Assembly: GCF_023856365.1 (NCBI RefSeq)
Contig: NC_064552.1
Span: 5,397,097 to 5,461,096, forward strand
Direction of reading: 5' to 3'
From: Brienomyrus brachyistius
Taxonomy: Eukaryota > Chordata > Actinopteri > Osteoglossiformes > Mormyridae
Length of the DNA stretch: 64,000 bases
Shown here: piece after piece, positions 54,640 to 64,000 of the stretch
Numbering within the stretch: the stretch's first letter is position 1
Layout: each line of letters opens with the position of its first letter
Notes under the pieces: model-generated
Seen by the model: only the letters and a program-made list of their open reading frames with translations
Told to the model about the DNA's origin: nothing
The model's database searches: none
Translations under genes and position numbers: made by a program

Positions 54640-54870
54640 ACAGGGTTGTAATTATATCTTTGGGGGGACTTTCCATTCATTTCTATGGGGAAAAACTTAA
54701 TCCCAACATGACGACCTTAACCCCCACCCAGCCCTAACCGTAATCATAAGTAACCAAACAAAATACGACAAATTTGGCATTTTTACATTCTTGATCTTTG
54801 TGGGGACCTGAAAAATGGTCCCCACAACGCCAGAAAAACAGGTTTTTATTTTATATTTGGTCCGACACAT
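54640..54870. mobile_element. Fish interspersed repeat of 'GTGGGGACC' type
   Basis: CATTTCTATGGGGAAAAAC near 54678, then ACCCAGCCCTAACCGTAATC, ATAAGTAACCAAACAAAATA, TTTGGCATTTTTAC and TGTGGGGACCTGAAAAATGG with GGTCCCCACAA. This order is a widespread teleost repeat of unclear class. Its GTGGGGACC and GGTCCCCAC words are inverted. Confidence 0.7.
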
Positions 54871-54891
54871 ACACATACATATATATACTGT

Positions 54892-54910
54892 ATGTGTGTG
54901 TGTGTGTCTG

Positions 54911-54987
<77 letters not shown>
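54892..54987. repeat. (GT)n-(TA)n-(CA)n palindromic microsatellite
   Basis: GT (54892-54910), about 32 TA units (54913-54976) and CA (54977-54987) form one long imperfect palindrome able to extrude a cruciform. Ile-Tyr frames on both strands are artefacts. Confidence 0.95.
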
Positions 54988-54994
54988 TTATACA

Positions 54995-56175
54995 CACACC
55001 TGCAGCCCGAACATTATTGAAACTCAGAAAACATAGATCTTTTTTGTGGCACTGATAATTCACTCACAGCTGGAGATTGATGACTACAAGAAGTCCATAA
55101 AAGATGTTACCTCTATATTTTCCCCGGTATGATTTATTCTACCGCGTTGTCAAGGTTCGGAGAAAACAAGAAACAAATCAATGAAAGTCATGCTTAAATA
55201 TTAAAGATGCTTGCAATAGAGATCTTTATTTTAACGGGCTTGGAGGAGAAAGTAGAGGGTTTCTGAATATTTTCTGCGGTAACAATGCTGTCACTCCTGT
55301 GCAAGCGGATTTTAGAGGGATTTAGGAGGAAAAGCCGTTTGTAAACACGTCGGACTGTTTAAGCGTACATGCCCGCTTCTGCAGTTTAGTGAGATGATCA
55401 CCACTGGGGTCCGCTCTACACTTTCCAAAGCGACTGCTCTCTCGCCTCCTTTTTGTATTTTCATTCTTCTGCACCCTGCTTTCCCCTGGGTCACACAGGC
55501 AGTTGGATCCGAGAGGTGTTCTGATTAGCAGGAATAAATCTCTGGGCTGTACCTTCTAGAGGAAACACCTTTGTTGCTGGAGTCTGTGAAATTGACCAGA
55601 AACCTCCTCATGCCACCTAAACCATGTTTACATCTTAACGCTATGCTGTGCTAGGATAACTTTTGGAACTGACTGGTTAAAAAATAACTCACAGTCGATG
55701 CCACACTCACAGTCGATGACCTGGCGATATTAGTATCTCGGTCGGCGCAAAACGGGTTTGCAACGTGTAGCTTTGAGTAAATTATGTACGTGCTCGTGTT
55801 CGACAAGCGTCCGCGTCGTCTGAAAATGCGGGACACCAAAGGAATGAGGCAGGAACCCGAGCGCTGGGGTGTAGCTGCAGGGGTTTGGGGGGGACAATAG
55901 CGGAAATGATGATGCGAGTCCAAAGGCGGAGACCCTGACATTATGGGTTTTAGCCGGCGACCCCGCTGTCTGACCCTGCGCAATATGTTTCCACAGGCGA
56001 TTCCATAACTCTCCAGCCAACATTTAGAGCTTTCCTGTTTGACAGGCTGGCGGGAGGAACTTCCACATCACTCAGAAGCCGTTCAACAACACGAAACGCC
56101 GGCGTGCCGGGGCCCCGAATAATTTATATCGCATTTCATCACCTCGACACACGGACGCACACATGGCCGACTTCT
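54995..56175. other. Unassigned sequence with CpG-containing stretch
   Basis: A 17-bp word containing CTCACAGTCGATG occurs twice at about 55689-55718. CpG-containing sequence at 55720-56160 has overlapping frames on the minus strand, none recognised. Confidence 0.4.
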
Positions 56176-56181
56176 CACACT

Positions 56182-56202
56182 CCCCCCCCCCCCCCCCCCC
56201 CC
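56182..56202. repeat. Poly-C tract, 21 bp
   Basis: Twenty-one consecutive C, joint longest G/C homopolymer in the window. Confidence 0.9.
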
Positions 56203-56204
56203 GT

Positions 56205-57000
56205 AATATTATGTTCACTCTCTGTCTTTCGCCCCGATTTTTTTTTTCTGCTGATAACTGGTATTTGAGCCTTTGGTGGTGGCAGCCAGGCACGGATGCT
56301 GAGATGTTTTTTTTATATATTTATTTTTTTTTCGTATTTATTTTTTATTTATATATTTTTTTCCTGGGTGCTGCCGTGTTGTTATTGGAATGTGTGTGCT
56401 GGTGCGGACTGTGAAACTGATGAATGACCGGCCGTGGCAGATTCATAGTCCGGATCTTAGTGCAGCTGTGGAGGAAACTAATGGCTAGTAGGGACCACCG
56501 AGGTCTCTGAGCTAATACCTGCCTCTTCCATCAAGGAACCCGGGGCATTTTTTACACCCTGCCAAATGAAAGCCTGGACCCCCCCCCACTGCCTTTCTTA
56601 GTATCCAGTGAAACCCAGGGCACCGGTGGCAGATTTCGGGGCTGTGTGGGTAGCAGCTGTCGTCTGGATGTACCGCTGTCCCACCTGGCGTGGGGGAGCG
56701 GGACCATCGCTGGCCCCTCATTCCCCTTGGCTTGCTTTCATGACAGGGTAGTGGTACCCCATGCAGCTCGAACCCCAGACTACTTTCGCTAGCCTGCCCG
56801 CCTCTCTTTGCTAAGCATATGGCTTCACTTTCCACCCCCCCACCCCCCCCCCCACCTCCTTACAGGGAATCGGGACGGTTGAAGCATCTTCTTCCTTCTC
56901 TTCTACTTTTTTTTTTTTTTTTGTTTGCCGTTCCTCTCGGAAAAGGTTGCACGCTCGGAAGCAGATCCAAAAATAACATTGGTGTGATAAGTCATTAGTC
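56205..57000. other. Unassigned sequence with T and C tracts
   Basis: T-rich sequence fills 56306-56362. C9 lies at 56579-56587 and C11 at 56843-56853, followed by a T run near 56909. No gene is recognised. Confidence 0.45.
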
Positions 57001-57004
57001 ATTT

Positions 57005-57430
57005 TTCACTGTACATATGTTAACTTGACCCGCCGTATGTTAATTCATGCAACATTGGCCTCGCATATGGCTGTGCGGCATTCCCAACTGGTCCTTTCTC
57101 CTGCATGGGGCCTCATTACAGGCCGAACTTCACAGCGCTTCATCATTAACACTAAGGTGAAGTTCGAATTCCAAATTACTTCATTGGCCTAAGGTCGGCG
57201 TGAGGGCGGGGCCGGGAGAGCACAGCCAATGGGGCGGGGAGGGACTGCCTGTCTGTCAAATCAGTTATGATGCCTTGGGGTTGAGATGTACTGGAAAATC
57301 GGAACAATCTCCACTCGATATTATTTTGCAATAAGATCATCAGCATAAACTTACAACGCTGCATAAATAAATGAATAAATGGCATTAGGAGACTTGAAAA
57401 CATTATGGGGCATGTCTGCATCTATGATTG
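57005..57430. promoter_or_regulatory. Candidate conserved enhancer block
   Basis: TTAATTCATGCAAC lies near 57040, CCAAATTACTTCATTGGCC near 57171 and GCATAAATAAATGAATAAAT near 57361. A CpG-rich GC-box stretch (GGGGCGGGG near 57232) lies between. The mixture suggests a constrained regulatory element. No coding frame is recognised. Confidence 0.4.
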
Positions 57431-57434
57431 AGAC

Positions 57435-58030
57435 TCCTTTTAAAGACTGATAAGAAAACAAAAAAAAATCAACACATTTCTTTGTTAAACCATTAATCTC
57501 TTTAGCCTAATTTTATTGGCATTCTAAGAGTCTGATTTAATGATTTCCAAGAAGTGCTAAGTGTATTAAACACACCTCCATGTAGGATAGGCCTATTTCC
57601 TATAATATCGCAACAAAATTGCCATCATATAACCTGAATAGCCTACAGATTGTCGCAGTTTAAACCAGGTAACAAGTATTTCTCGTCATTTCGGGTTTTA
57701 TTCATTTCAAAAGATTAGATTATGGGGAGGCCTGTTAGGCGGGATTAACACAGGACTGAACAGAGAAACCTTTTCTTGGTTAACAGCTTCCTTTTACAGA
57801 ACACAGCATAACTGCCATTCTTGTATTTGTTTGGTTCTACAGATCTTTAAGCTGCCACACTAATGGTTATTAATTTTGTTCAACATCTCTTTTGTCGATG
57901 AGTTGATAACAGAATTATGTAGAGTCTCAGCAAAATTTCCAAGCCCACATATATTTTAACACAGAGGGTAATTCTAAATTCTAAGCTTAAACATATTATT
58001 GGGAAGGATGTTTGATCATAATATTACAAT
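57435..58030. other. Unassigned A/T-rich sequence
   Basis: No gene or element is recognised. Confidence 0.45.
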
Positions 58031-58033
58031 ACT

Positions 58034-58181
58034 CTTATGTTATGTTATGTTATGTTATATGTTAGTTACATTGTGTTACATTGTGTTATGTTATGTTATG
58101 TTATATGTTAGTTACATTGTGTTACTTTGTGTTATGTTATATGTTAGTTGCATTGTGTTACATTGTGTTATGTTATGTTTT
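58034..58181. repeat. Pentanucleotide-based compound repeat
   Basis: TTATG units alternate with TTATATGTTAGTTACATTGTG blocks. The TTATATGTTAG word recurs at intervals of 46 and 36 bp, giving a higher-order array over a 5-bp lattice. A Leu/Cys/Tyr-rich plus frame is an artefact. Confidence 0.9.
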
Positions 58182-58189
58182 ATACTCTT

Positions 58190-59005
58190 TGCTGGCTTAG
58201 TATTTTAATCATAAAACTAGCTGAGGACTTCATGCTGAGAGCAGTGAATGTCAGAAAGCTGTCGATGGAAGCCATGGAATGATTTGGAATCACCGTTGAG
58301 TCCGTCAGAGAATCGGAGCCTCCAGTAGACCAAAGGGTTGCATGGCCGACACATCCATGGGACCTGGGACATTTGTTCGTCAGGGAATTCCGAGAAATCT
58401 TTCATGTTCACCGTTCGATGTTTAATACTGCTCATTTCTCATTGGCCAGGAAATACGTATTAATAGTAATTATTCATATGTACAATGCAACTCTAACATC
58501 AATCGTTACTGTCGTTTATTTTCAGCTTTTTTTTGCCATTATCAGCGCTTGTTATTTTTTCATATGAATCAAACCTTCTTCCAACCACTTATCCAGTACA
58601 GTCACAAGGTATTTTTTAATATATTGCAAGTTGTCATGTGACATATTTGTATGTGTGAAACATTTTTGATGTTTCCTCAAAGACATTGAATCTGTCCTCG
58701 CCATATGCACCCATTTCCACCATGCCCCCTTTTAACGTAATGTTCTGATAGAATCAAAGGATGGCACTTGTCTCCCCATGGCCGTTTCATAATACAGGGG
58801 AAGTTGGCCCTTAATGGAATTGGCACGCGGCCCCTGCAGTGGCGGCCCCAGCAGTGGCGGCCCGGCCCTGAGCTGCGTCCGCTCCTTTGCAACGGGCACC
58901 CGGCCCTTCCCAGTAGCTGGAAAACGCTAATTGTTATTAATCTGCAGCAATTAAAACGGGTGGCTTTCTGTCATTTTTTTTTTTTTCACCCACCCCCCTT
59001 TGCGA
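58190..59005. other. Unassigned sequence with repeat fragment
   Basis: CTTCTTCCAACCACTTATCC followed by AGTACAGTCACAAGG (58571-58612) resembles a decayed CATCCATC repeat. GCAGTGGCGGCCC is directly duplicated at about 58839-58864. No gene is recognised. Confidence 0.4.
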
Positions 59006-59009
59006 CTTG

Positions 59010-59560
59010 ACAGGCATGCGTATCGTTGACATGCGACGAGTGACGGTACGCAATTGCGACCGGGTCCTGTTGCGGCCCGGGCTTCCGCTGCGGTTTTCCG
59101 CAGCTCCAACGCAGCAGATAGCGCTAAAGCCCACATTTGAATGGGAGCCGATATCAAATGCATTCATTAGGTTACATGCTTCAGTTGATTAATTATATTT
59201 AAAGAAATTGCGAGCACTTTGGATCTCTTTCCTATAACACGACTGTGTGCCATAGATCCCTAATTTCGAGAAGAAAGAAGACTGAGGGCATTTTTTTTCC
59301 CTCTCAACTATTCTGGACAGCCTGCCAGTTCCCCGAGGAGATGAATGTATTCAAATGTATCTCCATCAATGAGCACAGTAATTATGAATTCAGCACTAAT
59401 TAGTATATACACTACTTTCCTTGCATACTTGATTTCCACAGTGAGATGGTAATAGGGAGATGCCCATTTTCGTCCTATCTCATGAAAATTCCAGAATGTT
59501 AGAGAAGGGAGGGCAGATGGTGAAAGGAGACGGGGGATGCATTAAATACTGGGGGAAAAA
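59010..59560. promoter_or_regulatory. Strong candidate conserved enhancer block
   Basis: A CpG-rich 5' part (59010-59110) passes into A/T-rich sequence with TAATTA at 59190-59195, TAATTATG at 59379-59386 and the palindrome CTAATTAG at 59396-59403. ATCAAATGCATTCATTAGG lies near 59151. About 550 bp is repeat-free. The combination of dense homeodomain words and CpG retention is among the best in the window. Confidence 0.5.
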
Positions 59561-59569
59561 AGGAAGGAA

Positions 59570-60870
59570 AAAAAACTTTATAGATAATTGGTCTGGTTAC
59601 TGGGGGGATAGAACAACAGTCTTACCTTGCAGTTAACATTCATCCGGCTAAATATGCCTTTTAAGGGTACACTACTTACACTAAAAGCTTCAATATTTTT
59701 CCAGTTTTTATGTGTCTTTTTATACCTTATTAGAGACTGACTGGCTAACACAGCACTTGTATATATAATGAAATGAAATATTGTTTGTTATCTAACATGG
59801 AGGTTGCGATACATTTCATTTGCATTGTCATGTATCGACAATGGCACATATTTTATTTGTCAGGTGACATTTTCGTTTTAGTCACCCAGTCATGTAATTT
59901 TATAGACAATCCTGGTACTGTGTAGTACTTCATCTCTATTCTTAACTAAAATATCTATGGATTACTTGTTTTTTTTAGCTGTTTACTTATTTTACGGGAC
60001 ATCAATTCTAGCGGTCCACTTCCACAACATATGACAAAGGCCACCAAATAATTTAATGTCTTACGGTGTGTGTCTTGTATGAATTGTCCCTAGTAATTAA
60101 ACAGGAAATGAAGTGATTCTTTAACAGCAGCCATCTGCTTTCCGATGACAGAGGCCGGGTCAGATCCACATCCTCCGGCAGGAGCAGAGATCGTAGTGTG
60201 TAGCTAAACCACGCCTTTTCAAATCGACACACTCTCGTACAACCAGGCCCCTGCAAAATGAGCTCTCTTTAAACTCTTCATTAAAAATTCTCCACACTCA
60301 CTGTATGGACTTTTTTTTTTACTAGATTTGCAAATTAATAAGATACTCACTTCTTACATAGAGAAGCAAATAAAAGTGTATAGTTAAATGAAATATGGAC
60401 CCACTCTGCCTCAGTCCCTAATTAGGCTCCGTAACAGTTTTAAGCTGTTTTAAGCCTTTTAAGCGATATTGACCTTGTTGTGTTCCCTTTACATAATGGA
60501 GGAAACTCTCGAATTTACAGGAAACTGGGAAGTCTCAGAAAAAGCTGGATTAAAATCTTATCTCTGTAATGGAAGATGGAAAAAATTCCTAAAACTAAGT
60601 GCCGTACCTGTGCAGAAGTGTCGACTGCTGGTGATTACCACGGCGATTAGACCAGAAACGTCCCCCCCGTCTGAAATTGCTTGGATTATCTTTCCACTTT
60701 CTGAGGCCTTACAATTGGAGACTTGAGTTTCTCCATGTAGCTACGCTGTTGAGTCGTCGAGCAGGCATTTTAAAGAGTCCCTTCAAAGCTTTGATACAGA
60801 CTTGTTAAGACAGCCCACGCTTTCGCTAAAACCTTACGCAAGTACTCATTTTTTTTTGTACTTGCCTTTT
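59570..60870. other. Unassigned sequence
   Basis: A/T-rich, with no repeat family recognised. An 85-codon frame at 60469-60726 is unrecognised. Confidence 0.45.
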
Positions 60871-60874
60871 TTTT

Positions 60875-62485
60875 CTGTCTGATTTAGCCTCGTTATGATA
60901 ATTACGCTATAGCAATTTGTCGGAGGGCGTCTCCGAGTTTCGTTTCAGAAATACACTCGTTTGTTGTTTTGGGGGCCTGATGCCTCTCGACGAAACTCCC
61001 GGGGACACGAATCTGAAGTGGGATGAGACGCATAACTGGAAATTCAGATCCGACATTTTCTCGGGGACGTCGGTAAGACTCAGCTTTGATTCAACATGAC
61101 CTGTTCATTGCAGAACAATGCTGTCTGCTTTACAGGATATAAGCGATATAATATGGCAGGAAATCCTGTCCATAATCCCCACATTCATCTCCTAATAGGT
61201 CTGGAAACATCTGAGTCATCCTGTACCATCATGGTCTCATGCAGTATATACAATATATGTCAGTTATATATAAATAATAACTCAACAACAACTTCAACAG
61301 CACTATAAATCAAGGTATTATGGGGAAGTGTGAGATGGCCGGTTTTCCTACATCTCTATTTACTGTACCGTAAACTGACATTCATCTGAGATGGACCAGA
61401 ATGTACGGCCACCTCAGCACGCAGTTCAGGGGGGGGTTGGGGAAAGAGCCCACCGTCACTACGGAAACGACTCAGGCGCGTGACAGTGCCGCGTCACTTG
61501 ATGTTCCGCTGGCCCAACTTGGCATCTTTGCTCGCTGCTCTGACGCAAGGCCTGCTGGGTAACTACAGATCCACACTCGCCCCGAAGGTCAGTGCTGTAA
61601 AAAGATCCAAGATCCAATGCATCTCCTGCACTATTCCCGCCATTTGGGCGTAACGCAGGCGACAGGCTAAAGGTCCCTTCAAACAATTACCGAGATCCAC
61701 CGCTGTAATCTTATGATGTACAATAACACGTAATGTAAGTGACGTCTTGGGGAGCCATGAGTTATTTCTATGGGTCTGTGGATTGATTCCGCCCTTGTAG
61801 TCAATGCACTCTGCCCATATGTACCAAACCCAATTTAAATCGCATTCCGGCAAATCTGATTGAAGCAGCCTGCAAACTGCGAGCGGCGCGACACTGAGAT
61901 TCGGTCACAGGCTGGTAACTAGTCTTTAAACCATGTTATTACAATATTTATAGAAGTAGGGGAGGTGAACTGGAGTAAAATGTGACCAATCGATTGAGTC
62001 GGGGAGCAGAGCAGTTTCGGCAGGAGCAGTTAAGAAACAGGGAAGAATATTGTTCCCGTTCCGACACCAAATTCAGTACTTATACAAACTGGGTTGTAAA
62101 TATGTGCCATACTTAATTGTTTAATTTTTAATGTCTGACTTAATTAATGATTAATTGACTGATGTTTTTGAGGATTGTGTGTTTTGGGGTATTTGGAACA
62201 TCTCTGGGATCTAGTTCTTTTTTTTTTTTTTTTAATCGGGGGGGGGCAACAGGGACAGGCACTGTAGCGTAGCGCCCCCCCAGAAGCACAGCGGACTCGG
62301 CTACAGGGGAGGGGTGTCCTCCTGGGCCAGTGGACTCGCAGGGTAGTCTGCCGGTTCTGCTCCTGGTGCTGCTGAGGGTGTGAGGGATTCCCCAAATGAC
62401 CTGCCATAGTCATGTGATCAGATCCAACTTCTGGGCTCCGCTGCGGAGTTTAGGGCTGCCGTCCTTTCAGGGGTCAAATGGACCC
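60875..62485. other. Unassigned sequence with isolated donor-like site
   Basis: GATAATTACGC lies near 60897. A donor-like CGGTAAGA near 61069 follows an unrecognised 60-codon frame. Moderate CpG fills 61440-61660. A T run (62217-62234) precedes a G-rich run near 62239. No exon is called. Confidence 0.4.
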
Positions 62486-62489
62486 ACAC

Positions 62490-62625
62490 TACTGACACTT
62501 AGCAGTGATATGAATAGCGCCAGGTTTTAATTGCAGTTGCTAACTGCCACATGCATCATTTATGAATATATGCCCTTAATCTCCTTGCAGAGATTAATAA
62601 AGTTGTCCTGCACCATTATAGTGGG
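62490..62625. promoter_or_regulatory. Candidate conserved block
   Basis: GGTTTTAATTGCAGTTGC lies near 62523, followed by CATCATTTATGAATATATGC and CCTTAATCTCC, then AGATTAATAAAG near 62591. Repeat-free, short. Confidence 0.35.
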
Positions 62626-62759
62626 TTTTCGAATTTTTAGGTCTCACACTCAGAGCTCTATACAGACCATTCATCTTTAGACTCTTGCTGGTCGATGCAC
62701 AACACGCCTGGGTCTTGTATGACATCCAGGATTGGCTCCAGGGAGAGAAACAACAGCGT

Positions 62760-62780
62760 CCCCCCCCCCCCCCCCCCCCC
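62760..62780. repeat. Poly-C tract, 21 bp
   Basis: Twenty-one consecutive C. Frames on both strands through it are Pro or Gly runs and artefacts. Confidence 0.9.
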
Positions 62781-63009
62781 GTCCCCCCGCTGGTCTCCCT
62801 TCTTTTGTGTGCTGCTCGCAAACCTGCCTGCTAAACCCCAAACGCACGCCGCAGGTGCCAGTGGTAGGCCGCAGCTCTGCCTCATGTTCTGCAGGTCCTC
62901 CGGCTGTCCCCTCTCGGGTGTCTTCTCAGCTGCCCGACGGGCCCGAGATAGTACTCTTACCCAGGCTACGGATTAGTCATTCGAACGATGTCCGTCTGCA
63001 ACCTGCCAA

Positions 63010-63170
63010 TTTTCCTTGAATTGTTCCTCCCCTCCACAAATAAAAATCTCCTAACATGAAGGAATTTATAACAATCTCTCCTTCTATTTTGAGCGATTAA
63101 TTTGAAGGGAAAATATGCACAATTCGCTGCTTCGACTTAGCTAAAACCACGCAGACGTAAAAGCAACGAC
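63010..63170. promoter_or_regulatory. Candidate conserved block
   Basis: GAGCGATTAATTTGAAGGG lies near 63091, AATATGCACAATTCGC near 63113, and a CpG follows. It is repeat-free. Weak evidence. Confidence 0.3.
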
Positions 63171-63174
63171 TTAT

Positions 63175-63585
63175 GGAGATTTGAGCTCGATGACATCCGA
63201 TAAAAATGGGGGCTTGTATGCAGTTTGAACCGGCTGTGGTGTTTTAGCGCACAGAGCCTGGACAGCTTCTCACCGCTCCGCCATAATGTTTGTGCTTTGT
63301 CAATACGCCTTAAGCCTGTTTAACTTCCGAGTTTTTTTTTTTAATTCTTCTCCTCCATTCCTTCCCTCCCATTCTATCAAGCGGCTGTTTAATAACTCTG
63401 ACTCTTTCCCGGGACCTGCTTATCCATGGTGACTCTAGCTTTCTCCTCGCCCCATGCGCTATTTCTCCAGTACCTTTCCATACTCTCCCCGGCCTGCTCA
63501 TCAGCCGCGTTACCTTCCTATCCATAATTCTCCGCATCCTCTCCCAGAAGGAAAAGAACTAAAGTTGGAATAATAATCACAAATA
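63175..63585. other. Unassigned sequence
   Basis: No gene, repeat or strong regulatory cluster is recognised. The minus frame 63310-63537 is Arg/Lys-rich and unrecognised. Confidence 0.45.
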
Positions 63586-63589
63586 ATAG

Positions 63590-63735
63590 CAATATTGCAT
63601 TTTTCGTGCCATCGCTCTAACCTTTAAGACTTGCCAAGTGCTGATGTATCCCAATGATCTTATGACCTGTGATAAAACTTTAATTAAACTTAAAACATTT
63701 ATTTGTGCCTTCATAATTATGCTAATCATGCATCT
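63590..63735. promoter_or_regulatory. Candidate conserved enhancer block
   Basis: TTTAATTAAA lies near 63679, the perfect palindrome CATAATTATG at 63712-63721, followed at once by CTAATCATGCATC. GATAAAAC precedes. Repeat-free; the call is inferred from motif density. Confidence 0.4.
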
Positions 63736-64000
63736 GCCAAGCAGAGTTCTACATTATTTTGGCTCACATTGTCTTCATTTTAAAAACCGTATTTATTTTC
63801 TCTATTTTAATTCTTCTCTCACTCTCTGTTTTCATGTAAAATAAATGTTTCAGCTATATAGTTATGCACTTATTTACTGGGTCCGTCTGATGCCTTTTGG
63901 GGTACGGTGACCATTTTTTGGACGTTTGACACTCGGCATTGTGGGAGTTTGTCAGCGTCTGTCCAGCTATCTTGACCTTTCCGGTCTCATGATGGTGATT
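63736..64000. other. Unassigned sequence at window edge
   Basis: No gene or element is seen. Any feature crossing the edge cannot be judged. Confidence 0.4.

Noticed and set aside
54697..55063. Ile-Tyr-rich open frames on both strands
   Set aside because: Translation of the (TA)n palindromic microsatellite.
56740..56820. tRNA-like B-box word on the minus strand (GGGGTTCGAGCTGC)
   Set aside because: No matching A box at the right distance and no cloverleaf could be drawn; neither a tRNA gene nor a clear SINE.
60917..61099. 60-codon frame with a donor-like GTAAGA near 61069
   Set aside because: No family likeness, no acceptor, no CpG promoter; likely chance.
1..64000. CRISPR array, prokaryotic operon or integrated virus
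   Set aside because: Tandem repeats here have no unique spacers between them, there are no operon-like genes or ribosome binding sites, and no viral protein motif was seen. Composition and repeats are vertebrate.

Overview
The window looks like non-coding vertebrate DNA, almost certainly from a ray-finned (teleost-type) fish. I found no complete protein-coding gene, no rRNA and no tRNA gene. The fish assignment rests on a Tc1-like transposon relic, several tRNA-derived SINE copies with the common teleost 3' tail, the CATCCATC-anchored interspersed repeat, an 'ATTTCTATGGGGAAAA / GTGGGGACC' repeat, and long (CA)n and (TA)n arrays. The species cannot be named from this. The long open frames follow microsatellites, minisatellites or CpG-rich blocks and resemble no known protein, apart from one transposase fragment.

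Layout. 1-3.4 kb is mixed sequence with C tracts and one CpG-rich block. 3.9-5.4 kb is a nest of mobile-element copies: an 8-bp-duplication hAT-type MITE, a SINE, a second palindromic MITE and a CATCCATC repeat. 5.9-9.1 kb is a dense run of homeodomain-type, CpG-retaining, repeat-free sequence typical of conserved developmental enhancers. 9.7-10.4 kb is a large GT minisatellite. 11.5-15 kb has further enhancer-like blocks, a promoter-like cluster and a large CpG island. 17.1-17.4 kb is a possible non-coding first exon. 19.8-23.4 kb carries two SINEs, an enhancer-like block and a (CT)n(TA)n array. 24.2-24.8, 29.2-29.6 and 31.4-31.8 kb are strong enhancer-like blocks. 37.8-38.4 kb is an internally deleted Tc1-like transposon. 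46.7-47.5 kb is a 42-bp minisatellite. 48.0-48.2 kb is a CpG-rich possible first coding exon. 51.98-52.4 kb holds a TTTAGTC-rich element and a 23-bp minisatellite. 54.2-55.0 kb is a second transposon and microsatellite cluster. 57.0-57.4, 59.0-59.6 and 62.5-63.8 kb are further enhancer-like blocks.

Interpretation. The scattered blocks rich in TAATTA, CTAATTAG, GTCATAAA and TAATCC words, with no coding signal across 64 kb, fit the regulatory landscape or a giant intron of a developmental regulator. This is inference: no alignment was possible and the target gene is not identifiable here. The clearest sequence-level findings are the two well-bounded transposon copies (with target duplication or terminal repeats), the 24 poly(C)/poly(G) tracts of at least 10 bp, and the minisatellites with embedded motifs. 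I found no evidence of a new multi-gene system.
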